From Jaltomata sinuosa (taxonomy: Eukaryota > Streptophyta > Magnoliopsida > Solanales > Solanaceae): 64,000 nucleotides of DNA. The DNA lies in contig QJPP01002913.1 of assembly GCA_003996215.1 (NCBI GenBank), positions 1-64,000 of the forward strand, read 5' to 3'. How positions within the stretch are numbered: position 1 is the first letter of the stretch; the number at the start of each line of letters is the position of its first letter. The position numbers and the translations under genes were made by a program. This document shows, in pieces, positions 11,294 through 23,227 of the stretch. The notes beneath the pieces were generated by a model. That model saw nothing but the letters and a program-made list of their open reading frames with translations, was not told where the DNA came from and searched no databases.

Positions 11294-13539
11294 TGTCACA
11301 ATCCAGACCATCGTGAGTGACACCCACCCAACCCCTGAATGAGCGAACCAATAGAGTTCAACCCTTAGCCTAGACTAACAGCCTAAAACCAGCAAACAGA
11401 AAATAAACTAGCAATTCAAATAATGCAAAAGGCCTTTCATTGAAATAAAACCTGCGGAAATTCCCCTAGAATCTGAAAGTCATCGTACCAAACACTACCA
11501 ATACTAGAGTACGGGGATGCAACCCCAAAACTTAAAGCAATAAAGAGATAGTCTAAGCCCAAAATAATTAGGCTACAACTCAAAGATAAACACCAAGGTG
11601 GCTTGGTCGAACAACTCACCCTTGGTATCTGGAACAGTCCAGCCTACAAGTGAGGTTGTGCGTCAACCGCCGGAAGATTTCCTGTACTCACAAGAAAAAA
11701 ATAAGCAAGTGCAGTATCAGTACAAAACCACCGTGTACTGGTAGGATCATCAGTCAGTTCCAAATAGAACAGTGTATAATCAGTATAGCAAATCAAGTAT
11801 AAGTACGAAAAACATGCAACAAGTCAATAGGCTCCCATAGACTACAAGTCTCTACATAACTTGTTCCCGCATGAAATCCACCTTTTATAACTCTAAAGAA
11901 CAATCACAAAATCAATAAATCATCCTTTTTGTGTAGTCCGGACCCACCCTGGGAGCCCTTCTAAACAATACCTAAGTGTTAAACAGATAACCCGACCTAA
12001 TCCAAGACCAACTCAAAAGATATAACAGGATTTCCGGTCACTCAAGGACCACATACGAATATCACAATTCAATAAAATAGCTAGGTCCACTCACGAAACT
12101 AATAATAGTCAATACAATGCAACAATATCAATGCAATGATGCAGTAAAATAAACACATACCAGGCGTGGTATCTGAGCCAACTTTTAGTATTCTGTACCA
12201 GGCGTGGTACCTGAGCCAACCATTTTTTATACCTGTACCAGGCGTGTTACCCGTGCCAACTGTTAGTATACCCGTACCAGGCATGGTACCCGAGCCAACC
12301 GAATTTCAACATTCCACAGTCAAATAATGAACAAACAACTTGTAAACCAACAAGCAATATACCGTTTAATTCACAGACTGTAAAACAGTACCCTTACACA
12401 TTCTACACAATTCCTCTAAGCCATGTAATTCCTACAAACACTTAGATGAGAGTACAAAATATACAACATTCACAGGAATCGTAAGCCATCACCTACCTCG
12501 AAATTATCCAAGCTCTACTCAACCCGAGCTTTCCGGTTTTTCAGATTCCTTTCTCATTCTTGGTCTAAAACAATATACAAGTACTCAAATTAACAAACAA
12601 GGCATGCACATTACCGGGATTATACCAAATCCCAGACCCCCAGGCAACCCATGATCATCCTACCCTTTTTCCTAGGCTTTGCGCCATTAATTTTCCTAGT
12701 TATATCTTTTTCACGGATAAAAATAGAGAATTTAACAACATACGATCATAATACCTTACTTTTAACAATAGCCAAGAACATTCATGCCTAGAATCCCCCT
12801 TCTTCCTCGGATTCTACCATCCCTAGGTTATTCCAACCTTTCCTCAAGTTACCTCCTAGCAATTCTACCACGTAGGAAAAGTAGTACGAAGATTGGGGAG
12901 TAGAATCCTTACCTTTAGGATGAAAAATAGCGGAAAACTGGTAGAAATTACCCAAAATCGCCCCCTTCTTCTCCCAAAATGTTTCAAGAAAAGCTGAACT
13001 ATTTTGGGGAAGTTTTTGCATTAAATCCCATCACGCTCCGCTATAGCGATCCGCTCTGCTATAGTGGTTTCGCCATGGAAGAGTCTTCCGCTATGGCGGA
13101 GGCTGACCGACGTTGACTTCCGCAGTAGCAGTAATTTCTTCGCTACAGTAGAGGTCGCTATGGCAGAGTGTCAACCCTATAGCGTTTGACACGGGGCAAA
13201 AAGTTGTAAAACCTCCAAAACTAGTCCATTTTACAACACACTTATTTTCCCAACGTCCCAGAACAACGCCTTCACATCAACCTTCATTCTGGGAGTTCTA
13301 CTTACCCGAATTCGATTCTGAAAAGTCCCTCGGACTCCTTTATGTGTTAGCTACGAAATAAACTAGCTCACCATAAGACATTCAACCCAATCCTTACTCG
13401 GATTGCCCTAGACTCCACCTCATCCCAAATCTGGCCGAGGCTAGCCTAGCCCAGAATTTCAAACTCCCAAACCCGGAGTTTTGTAACTCTAAAACTTGGC
13501 ACAATTGGACTACACGTAACGACAGACCCGGTCGTTACA
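11294..13539 (-). repeat. 3' LTR of element C (2246 bp)
   Basis: It aligns with 18715-21119 over its whole length. It retains about 211 bases (roughly 11413-11624) absent from the other LTR and has a single copy of the segment that is duplicated there. At about 12158-12300 it carries four tandem copies of a hairpin unit built on GTACCAGGCGTGGTAC. A GC-rich patch with repeated CGCTATAGCGG-like words lies at 13025-13190. By eye the first 120 bases differ from the other LTR at roughly one base in eleven. Confidence 0.9.
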
Positions 13540-13551
13540 ACATCTACCAAT

Positions 13552-15000
13552 TTACTTATTGCTTATCCCCAAATGATCAAACCCAAATTTACGAAAATAA
13601 ATGAAAGAAGGTGTAGTAGCTGAATCCTCAAACAAATGAGGGTACTTGTCCCGCATGTCCTTCTGAGTTTCCCAAGTGGCTTCCTCAACTGGACGATACT
13701 TCCGCTGAACCTTTACTATATCAATCACTTTTGTCCTCAACCTCCGGACATCCCGAGCAAGAATCAAGACTGGTTCCTCTTCATAACAAAGATTATTATC
13801 GAAAAGCACCTCATACCACTTGATGATGTAGTCCCCATTCTCATGGTATCGCTTAAGCATAGATACATGGAATACTGGATGGACACCCAAAAAACTGTGC
13901 GGCAGTGCTAACTTGTAAGCCACTAGCCCCACAATCTCAAGAACCTCAAATGGATCGATGAACCGAGGGCTAAGCTTGCCCTTCTTACCAAACCGCATAA
14001 CTCCCTTCATTGGTGACACTTTTAACAATACCTGTTCACAACCTGAAATTCCATGTCCCAGACCTTGCGATCTGCATACTCCTTCTGCCTGCTTTGGGCA
14101 GCCATCAATTTGGCCTGAATGCCCCTTACCTTTTCTTGTGCTTCCTTTACCAATTCCACTCTCAAAGGCTTTATATCACCTTCCTCAAACCACCCAACTG
14201 GTGATCTGCAGCTCCTCCCATTCAACGCCTTGAATTTTGCCATGTCAATACTGCAGTGATAGCTATTGTTGTATGAGAACTCGCACAATGGTAGAAATTG
14301 GTCTTAATGACCCCAAAGTCTATCACACACGCTCTTAGCATGTCCTCTAATACCTAGATCGTCCTCTCCGACTGACCATCAGTCTGAGAATGGAAGACTG
14401 TGCTAAAAGTGAGTTGTGTACCCAACTCTTCATATATCTTGCCCTAAAATATAGAGGTGAACTGCGTACCCCTATCTGAAATGATGGACAGTGGCACCCC
14501 ATGCAATCTCACAATCTCCTTTACGTAGATCTTAGCCAATTGCTGTGAATTGTAATCTACCCTGACTGGAATAAAATGAGCAGACTTGGTCAGCCTATCA
14601 ACAATGACCCAAATTGAGTCATACTTCCCTAATGTCTTGGGAAGACCCACCATGAAGTCTATGGCTATTCTTTCCCACTTCCACTCTAGAATTAGCATTC
14701 TCTAGAGTAGTCCTGCAGGTCTCTGATGCTCATACTTTACCTGCTGGCAGTTCTGACATTTGGACACAAAGTCAACTATGTCCCTTTTCATTCCGGGCCA
14801 CCAGTAACGCTGCCTTAAATTCCTGTACATTTTGGTCACACCCAGATGAATTGAGTACCGCAAACAATGGGATTCCACCAAGATTTTCTAAATTATATCA
14901 TCAAACCGAGGAACACAAATCCTTTCTCTGAAATTTAGTACTCCACCAGAGACTAACGTGACATCCCTGGATTCCCCAGATATTACCTTACCTCGAAGCT
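13552..15000 (-). pseudogene. Integrase with chromodomain-like tail, element C
   Basis: The zinc-binding region is near 14740-14870 (RYWWPGMKRD-like text and CQNCQQVK-like text, with frame breaks). The catalytic core at 14698-14444 has AIDFMVGLP (first Asp) and SIISDRGTQFTS (second Asp). The Glu region near 14340-14390 is out of frame. The next part, 14288-14022, contains FSYNNSYHCSIDMAKF, the usual motif after the core. The tail at 14028-13552 reads FIDPFEVLEIVGLVAYKLAL, HPVFHVSMLKRY and VKVQRKYRPVEEATWE, the chromodomain-like segment, and ends LGISNK at 13552. It would insert the DNA copy into chromatin. Frameshifts near 14025, 14290-14440 and 14700 inactivate it. Confidence 0.87.
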
Positions 15001-15016
15001 TACTCAGTTTCAGATC

Positions 15017-16698
15017 CTAAAATTGTTTGGCCTTTATTTCCTCTATGAAGGCGGCTTTGACCTCAATGCTGAACAACAAACCACCCTGTTTTGAAATACC
15101 CAAGTGCATGAACTTGGCCTCCAAATCCCAAATTTCCCTTGCTATTGGTCGTTTGGACACCCCTAAACAAGCCAAACTACACATGCTAATTGTTTTTCGG
15201 CTCAATGCGTCTGCCACCACATTAGCCTTACCCGGATGGTACTGAATAGTCACATTATAGTCCTTCAATAACTCCATCCACCTTCTCTGCCTCAAATTCA
15301 AATCCTTCTGAGTGAAGACATGCTGTAGACTGCGATGATCAGTGAACACTTCACACTTGACACCATAGAGATAGTGTCTCCAAATCTTGAGTGCAAAGAC
15401 TACTGCTGCCAATTCTAAGTCATGAGTAGGATAGTTCCTCTCATGCACCTTCAACTGCCTAGATGCATAGGCTATGACATTCCTATCCTGCATCAACACA
15501 ACACCCAAACCGGAATGTGAAGCATTACAGTAAACAATAAAGTCTTTACCTTTAACCGACAAGGAAAATACAGGAGCCGTGGTCAGAAGTGTCTTGAGAT
15601 TTTAGAATCTCTCCTCGCACTTGTCGGACCACAAGAATGGTACATCTTTCTGTGTCAGCCTGGTCAGGTGAGTAGCAATAGACGCAAAATCCTTAACAAA
15701 CCTCTGGTAGTACCCTGCGAGCCCAACAAAACTCCTCACCTTGGTCACAAAGCTAGGCCGAGCCCAACTCTTGACTTCCTCAATCTTCTGGGAATCCACC
15801 ATCACCCCCTGTTTTGACACTACATGCCCCAAGAACGCAACTGAAGTCAACCAAAACTCACACTTAGTGAACTTCGCATAAAGCTTCTGGTGTCTCAAGA
15901 TGTCCAACACAATACGAAGATGATTAGTATGCTCTTCTCTACTCTTGGATTAGATCAAAATATCATCGATAAACACAATCACAAAAGAATCCAAATACGA
16001 CTTAAATACCGCATTCATAAAACTCATGAATGCTGTCGGTGCATAGGTCAAACCAAATGACATTACTAGGAACTCGTAATGCCCATACCGAGTCTGAATC
16101 TTAGGAATGTCCTCAGGCCTAATCCTCAACTGATGGTACCCCAACCGCAAGTCGATTTTCAAAAACATCGATGCGCCCTGAAGCTAGTCAAACAAATTAT
16201 CCATGCGGGGTAGAAGGTACTTATTCCGGATGGTCACCTTATTCAACTGCCTATAATCTATGCACATCCTCATACTACCATCCTTTTTCTTTACAAAAAA
16301 AATAGGAGCACCCAAGGAAATTCACTGGGAAGGATAAATCCCTTATCTAGGAGTTCCTGTGGCTGAGTCTTAAGTTCCCTTAACTCTGCCAGATCCATAC
16401 GATACGGAGGAATAGAAATGGGAAGAGTGCTTGGCTCTAGATCAATATAAAAGTCGATATCCCTGTACAGAGGCATACTAGGAAAATCCGCTGGAAACAC
16501 CTCTAGAAACTCAGAAACCACCAAAACTGACTCAATAGATGGGGACTCCACACTATCATCCCGGAGATGAGCCAAGAAGGCTAGACACCCTTTCCCCACT
16601 AGCTTCCTAGCCCGAACAAATGATATGACCTTAATTGGCTTAGGCCTGTACACACCTTCCCACTCTAGTATATCCTTACCTGGAATATCTAGAGCCAC
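15017..16698 (-). pseudogene. Reverse transcriptase and RNase H, element C
   Basis: The RT N terminus (16698-16291) includes VFPADFPSMPLYRDIDF and PISIPPYRMDLAELRELK. The palm at 16168-15950 has KIDLRLGYHQLRI and the catalytic FIDD at about 15963-15975. The thumb at 15910-15602 has FLGHVVSKQGVMVD and VRSFVGLAGYYQRF. RNase H at 15562-15017 has VYCNASHSGLGVVLMQ, with Asn where the first catalytic Asp is normal. It then has YPTHDLELAAVVFALKIWRH and TDHRSLQHVF, then an ADALSRK end. The Asp-to-Asn change at the first RNase H position and breaks between segments suggest inactivity. Confidence 0.88.
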
Positions 16699-16719
16699 AG
16701 TCTTGGTGTTACAGTTCTA

Positions 16720-17111
16720 CACAGCATGATAAGGGGACAGGCAGGTTATGTCCAAGATAATATCAAAATCAAACATATTAAGAATTACCAAGTCTACCCA
16801 AGTATGCAACCCCTACAAACACAATAGAAAAGTCACGATAAACATGAGTCACAATCACAGACTCTCCAATCGGGGGTAGAAACATGGATAGGGGAATCAA
16901 GGATATCACAAATCAATTCCAGACCCAACGCAAAACTCACAGATACATAAAAATATGTAGAGCCTGGGTCAATTAATACCGAAGCCATTTTATCGCAGAT
17001 ACTAATGGTACCTGTGATCACCGGATCTGATGCTTCTGCCTCAGTTATCCCTGGAAATGCATAGCAATGAGCCCGATCATCAATCCGGGCAACTTCTTGA
17101 GCTGGATGCAC
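16720..17111 (-). pseudogene. Aspartic protease, element C
   Basis: The retropepsin-like domain has an intact active site, VLIDPGSTYFYVS, near 16945-16985. Upstream is the GTISICDKMASV stretch that precedes it in relatives. The frame is lost around 16833, and the later GMDWLSPYHAV equivalent near 16720-16760 (visible as FDIILDITCLSPYHAV) is in another frame. It would process Gag-Pol. The active site survives although the domain is frameshifted. Confidence 0.82.
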
Positions 17112-17249
17112 TGCACCCCTGCCCGCGCCATCGTTCCCTCTATCGCCCTGGCCTCCTTGAAAGTTTCCTTGCCCACCCTGTGGATGACCTCTAATTATCG
17201 CCTCTACCTGCCGGGACCACCGCTCTAGACTACTGCTGACCCTAATTAC

Positions 17250-18495
17250 CTATTTGCCTGAGTGGGCACTCCCTCTTAAAGTGGCCCAGATAACCATAAT
17301 GGAAGTAACCACGGTCAAGTGTAGGCCTACTAGCTGATGTATAAGACGCTCCCTAGCCTCTAGGAGCTGAAGACTAATTATGAGCTCCCTGACGACCACG
17401 TGTAGCAACTGGCAGAGCTGACTGAATAGGACGAGCTGAGTATACCTGTGGATTATGACCCCTGGAATACGAACCACCATAATTTCCATCATTCCGGGGC
17501 TTCATGGATAACGCCTTAGCCTACCCATCTGCCTGACTCCCTCAAGTTTCTTCACATAATCCACCACATCATTAAAGCCCTTCCTTGAAGAATTCATATG
17601 CGCTGACAGTACCTGTAGCTCAGTATTCAAACTTTTCACAAACAACCAGACCCGTTCCTCCTCGGAACCCAATATCTGTGTGGAAAAATGAGACAAGGCG
17701 TGTAACTTAGCCTCGTAAGCAGAGACTGACATGCTACCCTGCTCCAAGTTCAAGAACTCATCCTTCTTCTGGTCCCTCAAAGTACGGGGTACGTACTTCT
17801 CTAAAAACAAAGCGTTGAACTGTTCCCAAGTGAGTGGGGGTAGAACAGAAGACCGACACTCCACATGAGACCTCCACCACTTCTTAGCATCACCCTGCAG
17901 CTGAAATATGACAAACTCAGTCCCATGCTGACGTACAATACCCAACTTGTGCAACCTCTCATAAAATCCAAGATGAACTCATAGCATCCTCCCTATTAGT
18001 ACCCTGAAATGTAGGAGGTTTCAGCTTGAGTAACTTGGTCAGCATCTCATGCTCATTCCCTGTCATCACTGGGCCTAGCATTGGTCTGAAGAAGTCATTC
18101 GTTCCTGAAGCTGCATCCATCCTAGGCGCTGTAGTAACCGCTGGCCGAGTATCCAAGGCATGGTTTACAAAAGTCGCGGGTATGGCTCCAGTACTAACCA
18201 ATCCCCTCAAATTATTCCAAGCCTGCTGAAAGGCTTCTGGTGTCATAGTAGGCCTCCCAACCGGTGCCGCCTCCTCCTGCGCCTCACCATCTTCAGCCAC
18301 AACTTTTACATCTTCAGGAACATGTTCCTGAGGTGGGGGAGGGGTCGCTTCATGCTCTCTAGCAGCCGCTCGAGCTCCACTTTTGGCGGGTGTGGCTCTA
18401 TCTCATCCTCTGCCCCTTTCCCTACCTCTACCATGGACAGCCGGGCCCACTGCTGGGACCGCTGCTCTAGCTCCATTGTTCCTTTTGTTAACCAT
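17250..18495 (-). pseudogene. Gag, element C, with damaged zinc knuckle
   Basis: I place the start at the ATG at 18493-18495, about 200 bases after the PBS. It begins MVNKRNNGARAAVPAVGP, followed by the basic GRGRERGRG run and an in-frame TGA at codon 31 where CGA is likely ancestral. The Gag core extends from about 18200 to 17500 with a frameshift near 17957. Landmarks are KWWRSHVE, LTWEQFNALFLEKYVP and GSMSVSAYEAKLHALS. The zinc knuckle at about 17264-17314 reads Y-F-H-Y-G-Y-L-G-H-F-K-R-E-C. The first two Cys ligands have become Tyr, so zinc binding is lost. Confidence 0.86.
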
Positions 18496-18696
18496 CTACG
18501 GATCGAAGATTGAGTGAGATTAGATACAAATTTGTATCACCAGATACCAATTGGAATCAAGTTATAGCACGAAGGAAAGAAGGAAGAGATAGTTTTCTTC
18601 AAGCCCTATAAACTCTCAAAGAAAAGTACGGACATCTCCGCACCATTCCACAAGACTCTACTAGACCTTTTTGGTACGATGAGATCAACGAACCTA

Positions 18697-18710
18697 GGGC
18701 TCTGATACCA
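18697..18710 (-). other. Primer binding site, initiator-Met tRNA type (element C)
   Basis: Read on the minus strand the site is TGGTATCAGAGCCC, the standard complement of the 3' end of plant initiator methionine tRNA. It lies four bases inside the 5' LTR end at 18715, the normal place for priming minus-strand DNA. Confidence 0.92.
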
Positions 18711-18714
18711 TCTT

Positions 18715-21119
18715 TGTCATGACCAGACCATCGTGAGTGGCACCCACCCAACCCCCGAATGAGCGAACCAGTAGAGTTCAATCCTTAGCCTAGACTAACA
18801 GCCTAAAACTAACAAATAAAAAATAAACTAGCCGATATCTGGAATAGTCTGGCCTACAAGTGAGGTCGTGCGTCAATCGCCGAAAGATTTCTTGTAATCA
18901 TAAGAAAAAAACAAGCAAGTGCAGATCAGTACAAAACCACCGTGTACTGGTAGGATCATCAACCAGTTCCAAAGAAACTAGTGTATAATCCGTACAATAA
19001 ATCAAGTATAAGTACAGAAAATATGCAACAAGTCAATAGGCTTCCCTAGACTACAAGTCTCTACCTAACTTGTTCCCACATAAAGTCCACCTTTTATAAC
19101 TCTAAACAACAATCACAGAATCAATAAATCATCCTTTTTGTCTAGCCCAGACCCACCCTGGGATCACTTCTAAACAATACGTAAGTGTTAAACAGACAAC
19201 CCAGCCTAATCCAAGACCAAGTCAACAGATATAACAAGATTCTCGGTCACTCAAGGACCACCAACAAATATCACAATTCAATAAAATAGCCCTGTCCATT
19301 CACGGAGCTAATAAAAGTCAATGCAATACAATAATATCAATGCAATGATGTAGTAAAATAAACCCGTACCAGGCGTGGTACCTGAGCCAACCGTTAGTAT
19401 TCCATACTAAGCGTGGTACCCAAGCCAACCATTTGTTATACTCGTACCAGGCGTGGTACCCATGCCAACTGTTATTATACATGTACCAGGCATGGTACCC
19501 GAGCCAACTGAATGTCAATAATCCACAGTTAAATAATGAACAAACAACTTGTAAATTAACAAGCAACACACCGTTCAATTCGCAGACTGTAAAACAGGAC
19601 CCTTAGACATTCTATACAATTCTTCTAAGCCATGCAATTCCTAGAAACACTTAGACAAGAGTACAAAATATATAACATTCACAGGAATCGTAAGCCATCA
19701 CCGACCTCGATATGATCCAAAAGTAAAATAAACCCGTACCAGGCGTGGTACCTGAGCCAACCGTTAGTATTCCATACTAAGCGTGGTACCCAAGCCAACG
19801 ATTTGTTATACTCGTACCAGGCGTGGTACCCATGCCAACTGTTAGTATACCTGTACCAGGCATGGTACCCGAGCCAACCGAATGTCAATAATCCACAGTT
19901 AAATAATGAACAAACAACTTGTAAATCAACAAGCAACACACCGTTCAATTCACAGACTGTAAAACACGACCCTTAGACATTCTATACAATTCTTCTAAGC
20001 CATGCAATTCCTACAAACACTTAGATAAGAGTACAAAATATATAACATTCACAGGAATCGTAAGCCATCACCGACCTCGATATGATCCAAGCTCTACTCA
20101 ACCCGAGCTTTCCTGTTTTTCAGATTCCTTTCTCGTTCTTGGTTTAAAACAATATACAAGTACTCAAATTAACAAACAAGGCATGCACATTACCCGGATT
20201 ATACCAAATCCCATACCCCCAGGAAACCCATGATCATCCTACCTTTTTTCCTGGGCTTTCGGCCATTAAATTTCCTAGTTCTATCTTTTTCACAGATAAA
20301 AATAGAAAATTTAACAACATACGATCATAATACCTTACTTTTAACAATACCCAAGAATATTCATGCCTAGAATCCCCCTTCTTCCTCAGATTCTACCATC
20401 CCTTGGTTATTCTAACCTTTTCCTAAGTTCCCTCCTAGCAATTCTACCGTGTAGAAAAAATAGTATGAAGATTGGGGAGTAGAATCCTTACCTTTAGGAT
20501 GAAAAATAGTGGAAAACTGGTAGAAATTGCCAAAAATTACCCCTTTCTCCTCCCAAAATGTTTCAAGAAAAATTGAACTATTTTGGGGAAGTTTCTGCAT
20601 TAAATCCCATCACGCTCTGCTATAGCGGTCCGCTTCTCTATAGTGGTACCGCCGTAGTGGAGTCGTCTGCTATGGCGGAGGCTGACCGACATTGACTTCC
20701 GCTATAATGGTAATTTCTTCGCTATAGCGGAGGTCGCTACGATAGAGTGTCAACCGCTATAGCGGTTGACACGGGACATAAAGTCATAAAACCTCCAAAA
20801 CTACTCCATTTTACAACACACTTATTTTCTCGATATCCCGGAAGAACCCCTTCACGTCAACCTCGATTTCAGGAGTTCTACTTACCCAAATTAGATTTCG
20901 AAAAGTCCTCTGGACTACTTTATGTGTTATCTATGAGAGAAACTAGCTCACCACAAGACATTCAACCCAATCCTTATTTGTATTGCCCTAGACTCCAGCT
21001 AACCCCAAATCCAGTCGAGGCTAGCCTAGCCCAAAATTTTAAACTCCCAAACCCAGAGTTTTCTAACTCTAAAACCTGGCACGACTGGACTACCCGTAAT
21101 GATGGACCCGATCGTTACA
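18715..21119 (-). repeat. 5' LTR of element C (2405 bp)
   Basis: It aligns with 11294-13539. Relative to that LTR it lacks about 211 bases near 18833 and has gained a 370-bp tandem duplication. 2246 minus 211 plus 370 equals the observed length, which supports both boundaries. A GC-rich patch with CGCTATAGCGG-like dyads lies at about 20610-20770. Confidence 0.9.
19352..20090. repeat. 370-bp tandem duplication with nested hairpin array
   Basis: Bases 19352-19720 and 19722-20090 are near-identical direct copies, offset by 370. Each contains four shorter units of about 40 bases built on the dyad GTACCAGGCGTGGTAC (19366-19510 and 19736-19880). The other LTR of the same element has only one copy, so the duplication arose after insertion. 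Confidence 0.92.
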
Positions 21120-23227
21120 ATCTTGTGCTTAAGTTAATATTATGGTGTTGGTTTGATGGATGGCATAATATAGTTATACTTTGCATATGAAGCTTATGAT
21201 TATTTTCTAAAATTAGAAGTTTTAAAGTCATGCTTGATTATTTTGCCTATAGTCTATGTAAATCATGTTGTTTGGCCTTGTTTCATTTTCCCTTCCTGTA
21301 TTTGTGAGATCCAAATGGTGAAAACAATTCTGCGAGTGATGGATGACACTATGTTAAGCCATGTTCTAGGATCTCCATGATCCACAATACCTTGTAAAGT
21401 TCCAAGAAAAAGTTGATGAGATAACTCATTAGTTATTCTCAAAAAGACCTTTAGCATATGACCAAAGTCATGATCTTTCTACTGTTTCGTGAGTAGAACA
21501 TTGTTAAGTCATTTTCCAGGCCCTTAGTTTGTAATTTAAGGCTTACCGAATCTTGAGGTGAAATAGGGCTGTATTGTAGCCTCTTTTAATCCCAAAAGCT
21601 CATCCCTTCAGTTTAATGGTGTATAAAAAATTCTTAGGAATCTTACTTGTTTTTTTGATACTATTTGAGGTTCAAGAGTAGGGTAATTATATCCTTATTA
21701 AAATTACTCTTTAATTCTTCTTAAAGATTCAAGCTTTGAAAGACTAAGTTCATACCATAACTTATGGTCTTTAACAAATGTGCAGTAGCCTCTACACTTG
21801 CTCTTAAACTTTCATTGACTAAAACCTTAATGTTTTCACTTTTATGGTATTTGTGTGCTAATGATAACCTGTGGATTTCACCTCTGTTTATTTGATTATT
21901 GTTTACTAAACCCTCTGTTTTCATTAATATTAAGCCACTTTAGTTAATTGGACTATTTTGCATCGTATTCAATGGTCTTATTTGGTTCATAATACCATGT
22001 GAAAGCCTTGAATCATATTCTAGCATCATTTTCCAGTAGATCTAAATAATTAAGCACTGAGATAGAGTGGAGTCATTCAATGTCCCACCTCTATCCTAAA
22101 AGGCTACTTCTTCAACCATGTTTTCGAGCATTCCCTGAAGATCCTACTGGATTCTTTCATAACATCTAGGGTCTAAACAAGAAAAATTGACTCTCTTTAA
22201 GTGTCATAGCTGACTTGAGCTATATTTTTTACGTCCAATTGTTAGTTTGGGTCTATCATTATTCCAAATATTAGATCTCATATGATTTGTATTTTTTCAG
22301 AACTCATAAATATGTGCCTGCTATGTGAGTAGATAAAGTAGTTTATCCTTTGATGGATTTCAGAAGCTAAGTGTTAGCATGATAAGGATAACTCTGGTTT
22401 TACCTAGTTGAGGTGCTTTTGATCAAGTCATTTAAAATGTCTGATTTCAATTGATGTCTCCTTAGGTTCAACCATCTTTCCTTATCAAATGAACTAATGA
22501 ATTATCTTATCTTTTTATCTCTTTGGCGATTGAATTCATTATAGAATTATGTTGATTAGTTCGATTAAAGAACTCATGAATTAGTTGCCTTTGGTTAAAT
22601 GAATTGTTCTGTGCCATTAAATATTTGTTAATTTGGTGTTTTATTTTCTTCTATAAGCCTTTATCTATATTAATGTTAGGAATTAATAATTGATCCTTTT
22701 TTTTTCTTTCTTTGCATGAATTCTCTCGGTTTAGTCCATTTGGACTCTTACATTTGCATTTTTGATGGGCTAAGCCCATTGCTATTTGAGTCATTCTCAA
22801 AGTTCAAGTCCAAAAGGGCTAGCATACTAAGTATACCGAGAAGATATAGAGAAGCTGATATGCGAGTGATATACATGAAAAATATGAGGAAGGGAAACAA
22901 ATATACATGTGTTATACAATGATATATAATTGTATACAAGAAATGTAAGCAGAAACACTGTTGAAATAAAGCTGATATACAGGGATGAAAATGGATCAAA
23001 GTCCATGAAATTGAAGTCCAAGAACTAGACAACTTTTGCAATGGACCAAAAAGGGCTCAAATCTCAACTCTTCTCTTATTTTACTTGTACTTTATCCATG
23101 ATTAATTTTTTTTAATTAATTCTAACCTTGATTTAATTGATCTAAATAGATCCCCTAAAGTATTGTCATTTTAGTTTCATCTTTATTTTCTTACTTTAAT
23201 ATGTTTTATTCAAATTTAGCCATCTGA
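21120..23227. other. Non-coding A/T-rich sequence, origin unclear
   Basis: No credible reading frame, RNA gene or transposon end was found in these 2.1 kb. Because element C is inserted exactly at the left edge, this should be the continuation of 10700-11293. Together they would have the size of a Tekay/Del-like LTR, which is an inference only. Confidence 0.4.

Larger units (their letters stand above)
11294..21119 (-). mobile_element. Element C: complete but inactive Tekay/Del-like Ty3/gypsy element
   Basis: Two LTRs in the same orientation (11294-13539 and 18715-21119) flank gag-pol on the minus strand. Both LTRs start TGTAACGA and end in CA on that strand. A canonical initiator-Met PBS lies just inside the right LTR. 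The bases outside are GTCTT (11289-11293) and ATCTT (21120-21124), a probable 5-bp target duplication with one later substitution. Several frameshifts and stops make it non-autonomous. Gag starts at 18495 and the chromodomain-like tail ends at 13552. It is inserted into promoter-like sequence, possibly an older LTR. Confidence 0.92.

Noticed and set aside
12099..12284. Repeat-containing frames over the GTACC hairpin units (also 19318-19578 and 19679-19948)
   Set aside because: Products of translating a tandem repeat in an LTR; no conservation between copies beyond DNA identity.
11289..21124. Perfect target duplication for element C
   Set aside because: The flanks are GTCTT and ATCTT, four of five identical, so I call it probable rather than perfect.
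22716..23041. Open frames on both strands near 22.7-23.0 kb
   Set aside because: Short, overlapping on opposite strands, without motifs or promoter context.
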